A stretch of DNA of 64,000 bases. It comes from Exiguobacterium indicum HHS 31. GTDB taxonomy: Bacteria; Bacillota; Bacilli; Exiguobacteriales; Exiguobacteriaceae. Location of the stretch: contig NZ_MPSZ01000003.1 of the NCBI RefSeq assembly GCF_001939065.1, positions 124,001 through 188,000 on the forward strand. Direction: 5' to 3'. Of the stretch, positions 54,201 through 64,000 are shown in pieces. Both the position numbers and the translations under genes were made by a program. Position 1 is the stretch's first letter, and each line of letters begins with the position of its first letter. Below the pieces are notes generated by a model that did no database searches, was not told the origin of the DNA, and saw nothing but the letters and a program-made list of their open reading frames with translations.

Positions 54201-57200
54201 GACCTTCTTCGTCAAAAAGGTCCGTTGTCATATTATTGATAGTTTTTCGTTTCTTGTAATTTATAGCCGTTCGCTAATTCAAGCCACAGCGTTTTACCTT
54301 TTTCGTTTTCACTTGGATGGTTGGATTGTCTTGTGATACACGAAGAGCGAGAAGATCTCCTTGCTGATCGGCATGTGTTTCTCCGACCTTCTCCCATTTC
54401 GAACCTACTTGACGTTCAATGAAGATATGTTTTCCTTTTTGAACAGCACGCCAGTTTCCGACTTCTGCTGTTCCTTTGACCGGTACGGCCGTCTCTGCAC
54501 CTTGAATCGAGATAATCGCTGGGTCGTGATCACTCGCGCTACCGTCTGCTTCCATATACTCTGAGTTGATGTTGACGATATCCGACGACGTATACGACTT
54601 CAAGTTGTTCGAGATTAAGATATGGTCGAGCACTTGAGCGTTTCCGTTATAGACATACGAGTACCGCTCTGATTCCGGCAGATCGTCAACTGTGTTCCAC
54701 AAGTTATCGCCTTTTAAGATATCAAGCGTCTTCGAGAACTGGAAGTCGTTTAAGTCACCGAGTACGACGACGTTCGAGCCTTTGACTTCCGTCTTCAATT
54801 CAGAGACAAAATCTTGGACGATATTCGCAATCGCATGACGCTGGACTTCACTTTTACGCACGACCGGTTGGTTCTTACCGAAGTCAGCTCCGTCGCCACC
54901 TTTTGAGTTAAAGTGGTTGACGATGACATGGTACGAATCACCATTGAAGAGGAATTCAGCGACGAGCGGTTTCCGTGAACTCGCGAAGTTCGGATCCGTC
55001 GGTTGGATACGACCCGGGTTTTTCGTTAACTTACCATTTTCCACCGTAACGGCTTCCGTCGCGCCACCTTTTTCACCTGGTGCGAGCGATACACGTGCTG
55101 GATTGTAGAGGAATCCGACACGAATGTTTCCGCCTGGCTGTCCACCGTCTTTCTTATCTTCTGGTGCGATGTCCGTATAGGCATAGCGGACACCTGTTTT
55201 TGCTTCGATTGCTGCAATCAATGTCTCGAATGATTTTGATGCGTCGACTGTTCCGCTATCCGTCGCACCATCATTATCCTGCATCTCTGTCAAACCGACG
55301 ATATCCGGCGTCTTCAGGAATGTCGCGATGCCTTCTGAGACACGATCGACTTTTCCAGCGTCTGCCGTTGAGGCGAAATTCTCGACGTTGTACGAAGCAA
55401 CCGTCAAGCGTGATTCCCCCGTCTTGATGTTCGTCGGTTGACGCTCCACTTCGCTCGTGACGAGTTTCGGAAGGTCCGCTGCTTTGGCGAGTACTTTATA
55501 AGCCGAATAGTTATAGCTCATGACGCCTTCGATTGTTCCATCGAATGTATCACCAGCTTTCGCACGGTACGACGAGCTGCCCATCTCGACAAATAGACGT
55601 TCTGGGTTGACATTATCCTTCGTCAGGATTGGTGTGCCACGTTTTGTGTAGACCTTGTTTGCGTCTGTTTGTGTCCGAACTGGGATTGTTCGGTTTGCTT
55701 GCGGCCCTGTGACGATTGCGTTCGGTAAAGCGACACGCATACCTTCTAAGCTTTCGTATAAGTCAATCGCATCTTCTTCTGGATCAAACTGGGCGAAGGA
55801 ATCATTGTCGACGACTTGCGTCGGAATCAAGACCCCTTTATCACCAAGAACGATACTTGCTGGTAAGCCTTCATTAAGCGCACCCTTCACGAGATTGACC
55901 GTACTGATTTCCGTGACAGCAAGGTCTGTATCTGCTTTATCGCTGTATCCGCCAAGTAACCACTCTTTGACATATCCTGTCGTCGCGATCTGTTGTCCAA
56001 TAGCAGCACCATGGTTTTTCGCATAGACGAGAATCCCTTCTGATGTCCGGCTGTCGTTATCTGGATTTGGATCCTGCATGTAGAAGTTGTTCGCATCGAC
56101 GACGTACGTGACGACACCTGTCGTCCGGACGAGCTGGTCGGCATATGGTGATGTATGCGCAATACCTTGGATGTTGCTGATTTTCGTGATTTGTGGTGCG
56201 ATATAGTACTTGAATGTCGAAACCGCTGACGTTTTACCGTCCTTGACGGCAACTGCTTGAATCGTCACTTCATCGTTGATCGTAATCGGTGACGTGTACA
56301 CCGGACTGTCGACAGTCGGTGTCGTGCCATCGACCGTATAATGGATTGTTCCTTCACCTGACAATGTCACTTGATCTCCACGTTCGACTTCACCGACCGG
56401 AGAAGCTGTAGGTGCTGCAAGAACGTCGCCCGCTTCTGTCTGATGACTGCCGAGATTCGTCAGTGTATCAACCGGGAAGCTCGTCCACTGTGATGGTTCG
56501 TACGTTTTAGCACCTGATGTGACGCTAGATTTCCGGACAAGTGTCGTATCTTTTGCGAAATCCGTCGATGAACCGAGTGGTCCGATGATATCAAGAACGA
56601 CATCACCCTTTTTCAATGCGATCGGATCATTCCCGTTGAAGTTCAATGATCCCGTCGTCAATTGTGCTTTTGCTTTGATATCTGCATTCGCACTCGAGTT
56701 CGCGATGACGAACGTCTTCCCTGGATCCACTTTCCCCGATAGTGTGATTTTCGCTTCTGACGGTCCACCGTTCGTATATTGAACGAGTGTATAGTCTGCT
56801 AAATCAATGATTTGCCCCGACCCATTGTATAGCTCGATTGCCTTATTATTACTTGTTCCTTCTATGTATTCAGACAAGATGACGCCTTCGCCTTCTGCCC
56901 CGACAAGACCCGCTTGTGGAAGGATTCCTGCTGTTAATACTCCGGCCAATGCCCACTTTCCAAACGTACTGCCGTATTTCATGATGAGACCCCCTATTGA
57001 ATTTTCTGACACTTCTTCATAATATCAGATTATATTCTCAATAGTGTATATTTTTCGTAAAAAAAGATACCATCCTTCGTAAATGAAAGAAATGGTATCG
57101 CTTACAACTTTTTATTGTTCGTCTTTGTGACTTTCGTACCATTTTTCAGCTTGCGATGTCGCGATCGGAATGGCGCGCCCCTCTTCATAGCCATCTTTTA

Positions 57201-60200
57201 ATAACGCGTTCGCGATTTCGATCGCTTTCTTTCGAAGCGGCGGATCAAAGTTCTTGAATGACTCCGGATAGTCGTTCTCATTCCATGGCATGTCGTCACC
57301 CCCCTTCTTTTAGCATTACCCGAAAAAAGGCACAAAAAAAACGCCTCATCAGCGTGTCGTTGTTTTTGGTTGTCATGAGAATCGAGGATTACAGGTGATC
57401 AAAACACCTGAAACGACGAAAGCCCTACCTCTCTTTCGTTGTTACGGCTCCTTGGCCGCGCCAGCTGAATCAAGCATTTTAGCAAGAATCGTGATGCGTC
57501 TGCAACGGACGCATGATACTGGGATTTTTAGAAATAGCTCGGGAATGAGCGGAAAAGTATCGATTGGAAGGTTTATCTTGCTGGGTCAACTTCTCCTCGT
57601 AGTATGAAGAAGGACAAAATAAAAGCGATGACTTATGTCTGACTCATTTGTCAGTAGCGGTCTAAAAATCCTGACCTGTCGATTTAATTGTATGATATGG
57701 ATTGAAGATTCTCACATGAGTGATCATCCCCGATTCATGACTTATATTAATCTATCACACTTTCTTTTATAAAGTCAATCTTTCTTTTTAAAAATCGTTT
57801 TCTCCTGTCTCAGAATTGGAGTTGCACCTGCCGTAAAAGCCGAGTATCGTGAAGAGGACTTATTATTATAGAAGAAACGAGGGAAATCCATCATGTCGAA
57901 TCGACTTATCCATGAAACGAGTCCCTACCTATTGCAACATGCTCACCAGCCTGTCGATTGGTACCCGTGGGGCGAAGACGCCTTCACTGCCGCTCGAGAA
58001 AGCGGCAAGCCGATTTTTTTATCGATTGGTTATTCGACGTGCCATTGGTGCCATGTGCTGTCTCATGAGAGCTTCGAAGATGAAGAAACGGCACGACTCT
58101 TGAACGAACGCTACATCGCAATCAAGGTCGACCGGGAAGAACGTCCTGACATTGACCATGTCTACATGACGGCGGCTCAAGTCATGAACGGACAAGGTGG
58201 CTGGCCACTGAGCGTCTTCATGACAGCGGACCAGCAACCATTTTACATCGGCACGTATTTTCCGAAGACGCCTCAGTTCAACCGCCCGAGTTTTCGTCAG
58301 GTGACGCTTCAGCTCAGCGAGCAATTCCGCCGTTCACCAGAAAAAATCGCACAAGTCGGTCAGAACATGTCGCAAACGCTTCGCGACGTATTGCAGCCTA
58401 CGACGTCTACCCATACTTGGAATGAATCCATCATTCACGAGACCTTTGATCAAGCGATGTGCCAATTTGACCGTCAACACGGTGGATTCGGCGAGGCACC
58501 GAAGTTTCCGTCGCCAGCCCTGCTTCGTTTCTTGCTTGATTATTATCAATTCGCGGAAGACGAAACAGCGCTCCATATGGTCATGCGTTCATTAATCGCG
58601 ATGCGTGACGGCGGGATGACCGATCAAGTCGGCTACGGTCTGTTCCGCTATACGGTCGATGCCGAGTGGCAGATTCCTCATTTCGAGAAGATGCTGTACG
58701 ACAATGCTTGGTTTGCAACCCTATGTATCGAGACGTATCAAGTGACCGGGCAAATCCGCTTCCGACGTTACGCGGAAGAAGTACTGACATTCGTAGAGCG
58801 TGAGTTGTCTGCACCGGACGGCACCTTCTACGCCGCCTTGGATGCGGATAATGAAGGGGGCGAAGGACATTATTATACGTTCACGGCAGCTGAACTGACC
58901 GACTTACTCGGACCAGACACACTGTTCCCGCGCTTTTACCATGCCTCCCAGTCCGGGAACTTCGAAGGAAGGAATGTCTTTTACCGGACAGGACAAACAC
59001 TCGAGATGTTCGCACGTGAAATGCACTTGTCACCTGCTGAGACAGCGGCGCAACTCGAACGCGAGCGACAAACTCTTCTTCGTGCGCGAAGTGAACGCCC
59101 GCGACCATTTTGTGATGATAAGCGCCTGACATCGTGGAACGCGATGATGATCTCGACGTTCGCTAAAGCCGGTCGTGTCTTTGGTGAACCGCATTATACA
59201 CATGTCGCCACGCGTGCGATGACATCACTCGAGCGATTCGTCCGCACGGAGAATCAACTTGCTGTTCATTACCGAGACGGACAAGCAACCGGACACGGAT
59301 TCCTCGATGACTATGCATATTTGATCGATGCACATCTTGAACTATTCCAATCAACACGACGGGCGCTTCATCTAAAGGAAGCTTTAGCATTCGCAGATGT
59401 GCTACAGGACCAGTTTCAAACAGCAGATGGTTATTTTTATCTGACGTCGTCACGCTCCGATGAGCTACTCGTTCGTCCACTCGATCTGTATGATGGCGTC
59501 ACACCTGCTGGAAATAGTATTGCCTTAAACGCCTTCTTCACGCTCAGTCGTCTGACTGGTCGTCTCGTTTATCAGGAAAGTGCCGAACGGGCGCTCGCAG
59601 CTTTAATCGAAGAAGTCGAGCAACAACCGACCGGATTCGCCTCACTTGTCGGTACCTTCACCTACCGGCAGATGGAACCGAAGGAATTGATTATCTTGAT
59701 TCCAGAAAACGTAGACATCCCGGTCGAAATCGATCAACTGCAACAGATGCGCTTGCCGGAAGTCGCCTTGTTAATTGGTACGAAGCGTGACCTTTTGCCG
59801 CACGTCTCTTTGCTCGCGGATTATCCAGAACCAGAAGAGCCAACGGCGTATCTCTGTCATGATTTTACTTGTGAACGCCCGACGACGAATTTAACAGAAA
59901 TCCTCGCACGTCTCACTATCTGATCCTATTCCCTCTTGTTTAAACAAACAGGAGGGTTTTTCAAAAAACTAAATCCCTTTTTTCAAAAAAACCCAATATT
60001 TTCTTCATAAAAATCCGATATGGTCGATAGTAGGAATAGGCATAAGTACGTACACCTTAGACCAGACATCCTAGAAGCCGATTCCGTCCGCTTGGACGAA
60101 TATCTACTAGGAGGAAAGATACTTTGAATACGACATCCATCTCGAAACCTTTGAAGGTGTTCGCGAGTCTTCTTATCGTGTTTAGCATCATTCTATCATC

Positions 60201-63200
60201 TCTACCGATAGTGAACGCAGCAACAACGAAAGTAACGGCTTATCGTCTATCGGCAGATACGGATCTGTATGATAAGACGACATCTTCACGGAAACGCTTG
60301 TTGACGATCAAGACCGGAACGGTCGTTTCATCCGCATATGATGCCGGAAGCTACAAAAAAGTAACATATGGCGGAAAAACGGGATATGTCGCTTCAAAAT
60401 ATTTAGTGTTGTATGAGAAAAAGCAAACGATCTCTGGACAACGCTATATCGTCTCTACGAATACGGCGATTAAAAATGCGGCACGCACGACAGCAACGAC
60501 AATTGGTACCTTGCAAAGTAAAGATGTGTATTATACGACACAACGGATTACCGATCCATACGGCAAAACGTGGTATCGCCTGAACTACGCAGGAAAAACA
60601 GGATATGTCCCATCTGGTGCCACTCCTGTTTCCTATCAGAAGATTGCGAACGAAACATCACGTACGACGGATACCTACACGCTACATACTTATGCAGGAA
60701 CGGGTTATCCAAAAGTCGAATCGATTCCAGTTGGGACAAACGTTGAAGTAGTCGGAAAAATCGACGGCTGGTATAGCGTTCGTCACGGCAAAAATAGTGG
60801 ATACATGCACCGTGACGCTTTTTTACAAGTCTCTAAACAAAGTGTCAAAACGATTCCTACTACACGTGTTCTCTTGAAGAAATCCGTCGAAATCAAAGCA
60901 TCTGCCTCTTCGACGAGTAAAACGATTGCTTCTTTAAAAACAGGCGATGCGTATTACACGACGACACTTGCAACGGATTCTCGAGGTAGCACGTGGCACA
61001 AAATTAAAAAAGACGGTCAAACCGGTTATCTTTTAGCGAATCAAGGAACGATCGTGAATTATGAAAGCCTGAAGAACGTCTCTTTCGTCACAACAGCTAA
61101 AACGACACTTCGCTCTTATGCAGGCAGTTCGTATGCAGGAATCAAGTCGATTCCGGCCGGTGCGAAACCGCTCGTCTCTGGTCGAATCGGTACATGGTAT
61201 CGTGTCACGTACGATGGTGTAACAGGATATGCGTCGGCTTCGACGTTTAAGACAGCAGCCCTCGTCCAAACCATTTCAGGTACACGTTTCGCCGTCACAT
61301 CATCCACCGATATCTTAGTCGCTCCTGAAGCAGATGCGTTTAAAATCGCTACGCTTCAAGAGGGTGATATCTATTACACGACACGTCTCGTCACACTTGG
61401 TTCTAAAAAATGGTATCAGATCAAAAAAGACGGAAAGACCGGTTACATCGCTTACGGAACAGGAGAAAAAGTCTCCTATCAAGCGGATGCCGTGACGATG
61501 AAAACAACCGACGCTACAGGATTAAAGTCTTATGCTGGCGTATCTTACGCTTCCATCAAGTCTATCCCAAGCGGTACGAAGTTATCCGTAACAGGGGCTA
61601 TCAATGAGTGGTACCGTGTGACGTATGCAGGAAAAATCGGATATGTTCATCAGGATGATTTGAACGAATATATCGTAACGTCTACGATCTCAGCAGCGCG
61701 TTATGTATTAAATACATCCATCGACGTCAAAACGACGTATCAGGCGGATGCCGATACATGGAAGACGCTAAAAAGCGGAGATGTCTATTACACGACGCGC
61801 CTTGTCACGAACGGTCACGGTCAGTCGTGGCATCGTATTTCAGTAGACGGGAAAACAGGATATATCCGAGCGAATCAAGGAAGTCCGATTTCATACCGTA
61901 AGATTTCAGCCCATCGCTATAAGACGGTACAAACGACTTCTCTGAAGTCATATGCTGGTCCGACATACAGCGAAGTCTCATCGCTTACGAAAGGAACAGT
62001 CGTACAAGTGAATGGTTCAATCGGGACATGGATGAACGTAAGTGTTAATGGAAAAACAGGGTATATCGATGGCGCTCTTTTAACACCTTATACAGAAACA
62101 AAAAAGATTAGTGGCGCTCGTTTCCTCGCGAACGAGAACTTAATCATTCGAAATTCACCTTTAGAAGAAGCAACAGCACTTACGACACTAGCTAAAGGAA
62201 ACGTCTACTACACGACTTCACTGATTACGTCACATACGAATAAACAGTGGCATAAAGTAACGATCAATGGAAAAACAGGGTATGTCGATACGAACGCATC
62301 TACAAGTAAGATTGACTATGTATCGAAAGATTCGTTATACGTCCGAGCTACAAGTCCTACTCCACTTCGCTCGTATGTCGGAAGTTCCTATCAAGTCGTG
62401 ACGACGATTCCTTCGAACGTCGTCGTCAACGTCACCGGACAAATCGGCCAATGGTATAAGATTTCCTATCAAGGTAAATCAGGCTATGCGTATAATGGAA
62501 CACTTGTAACGACATCTTCAAAACTAAATGTCTACAACTCCATTGCGACACCGTATACATTTGATAACTTCATCAGCACTCAAATGAAGTTAAATCCTTC
62601 ACCTCAAACCGATTTGTATAAAAATAAGATGATGTATGTCAGCTCGATGTATGTTCGATTCGGTGGATCAGAAGACCCAGTCAATGGTACACTCGCGACC
62701 GTATCGTCAACGACACCACTCAACATCCGATCGGGTGCGGCGACGGATAGCCATATTTATGGACAATTCCAGCCGAAACAGATGATTAAGGTCTATCAAC
62801 GAATCGGTGATTTCTATACGACGTATCCGCGTGTTTACACGTCTTCCACTGGATACTGGACACTCGGTTGGTTGAATGCACTCGAGTCCGATGTCCGGAA
62901 CGTCGCTGACCCATTAAAAGTCAGCCGCTCTTCAAAGGAATTCTTCCAATTCCTTGATTTATCGAAGACGACAGGCGCATCTGCCGCAACATTAGATAAG
63001 ATCATCAGTACAAAAGGCATCTTTGGTAAATGTACGACTGGAAGCTGTGGACAAGCATTCATCGACGCTGGTACAGCCTTTTCCGTCAACGAAATCTACT
63101 TGATCTCCCACGCGCTACTTGAGACAGGAAATGGAACGTCAACTTTAGCGAATGGCGTCATGTGGAATGGAAAAATGGTCTACAACATGTACGGCATCGG

Positions 63201-64000
63201 TGCTATCGATTCAGATCCAATCAACGGTGGAGCAAGAACAGCTTACGAAAAAGGATGGTTCACACCGGAAGCAGCCATCATGGGTGGAGCCGAATTTATT
63301 GGAACCCAATATATTCACCATGCATACAATCAAAACACACTCTATAAAATGCGCTGGAACCCAATGAATCCTGGTCGTCATCAATATGCGACAGACATGG
63401 GATGGGCAGCGAAACAAACGACTCGCATCTATGATTTATATCAACAAATGGATAGCTATACAGCTGTCTTCGATATTCCAGTCTTCGCTCGTTGAGGAAA
63501 CGATGAAGCCGAGTCTTTAAATCATTGAAATGATTCCAACAAAAAAGGAAAGACCGTTCTGGTGACTTCACTGGAACGGTCTTTCCTTTTTGATTGATGT
63601 AGAACGAAAAATGTCATCCTCCACTCCTACAGGATCAGAAAGCGCGCTCGGCGCTTTCGTCAGGGTTAGGTAAGACCCGGCAGACCGCATCAAATGCAGG
63701 GATGCCGCGGCTTACCTCCCGCCCTGAGGACAGGGAGAATGACCGACTCGTTCGTCTTGTGAAACGACAAACTTCGAAGAGAACCCCTGCATTTACGCGG
63801 AAGGGCTCCCCTAGCGTTCCATGTCATCGGCAACGATTTGAATATCAATCCCGCGGACATGACGCATGATTTCATTGATGATTGATCCGCGCCGAATTTC
63901 CTGCCAACGGGTCCGTGCGGATTGACCGAGGACGATTTGAGTGATGCGATGATGCTTGGCAGCTGCCGTGATCGCTTGGGCGATCGAGCGCTCGCCTTGG

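Overview
This is a chromosomal window from a moderate-GC Gram-positive bacterium of the class Bacilli. The gene set points there: lipoproteins with lipobox cysteines, a GatCAB-DgkB-RlmCD block, a teichoic-acid-type polymerase, strong AGGAGG ribosome sites with frequent TTG starts, an S-box riboswitch, cre-like palindromes and many intrinsic terminators. Overall style and gene neighbourhoods look most like Exiguobacterium, but this is recognition, not a database result. There is no phage, integrase, transposase, rRNA, tRNA or CRISPR array; the window reads as ordinary core and near-core chromosome with a few unexplained RNA-like intergenic regions.

Layout. 1-6.9 kb: BceAB-type ABC transporter, PTS EIIA-Glc, M3 oligopeptidase, a membrane PAS-GGDEF-EAL protein and a CBS protein. 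7-12.9 kb: a chemoreceptor with an acidic tail, an AraC regulator, and a fused GT2/CDP-glycerol glycerophosphotransferase. 12.9-18.6 kb (minus): gatCAB-dgkB-rlmCD. 18.7-23.3 kb: MntH, a proline symporter and P5C dehydrogenase. 23.4-31 kb: a cysteine-free HesB-like protein, a lipoprotein, Bcp peroxiredoxin, OppA behind a structured leader, a protein of three homing-endonuclease-associated repeats, a diguanylate cyclase, a DUF1054 protein and a small secreted protein. 31.2-35.6 kb (minus): a cupin-XRE regulator followed by potABCD. 35.7-42 kb: DegV, a TspO-like membrane protein, an Fe-S-type HesB protein, an MHYT-GGDEF-EAL protein, an ECF sigma/anti-sigma pair and a CstR-like persulfide sensor. 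42-49 kb: secreted phosphodiester glycosidase, SMP-30 hydrolase, MBL hydrolase, GH13 alpha-glucosidase and the methionine-salvage aminotransferase MtnE. 49.2-52 kb: SAM-I riboswitch and metNPQ. 52-64 kb: GNAT, CAP-domain protein, small membrane protein, a large secreted nuclease, a YdaT-like small protein, a DUF255 protein, a giant SH3-repeat glucosaminidase, and the end of a KdpD-like gene.

How the genes work together. Three c-di-GMP proteins lie within 36 kb: a cyclase with an I-site, a complete hybrid, and a protein with dead GGDEF and intact EAL. Two polytopic or lipid-anchored import systems (polyamine, methionine) are complete operons with their own control elements. Cell-surface functions recur: teichoic acid, autolysin, CAP protein, nuclease, glycosidase.

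Most novel candidate. The 600-bp gap at 57292-57892 appears to encode a minus-strand RNA of about 370-410 nt. It has its own promoter, 5' and 3' ends that pair with each other, an 11-bp perfect long-range helix, several hairpins and a U-tract terminator, and it matches no RNA class I know. Three other gaps (25289-25358, 37896-37994, 63613-63794) also hold unexplained structured elements, the last with a 9-bp loop pseudoknot.
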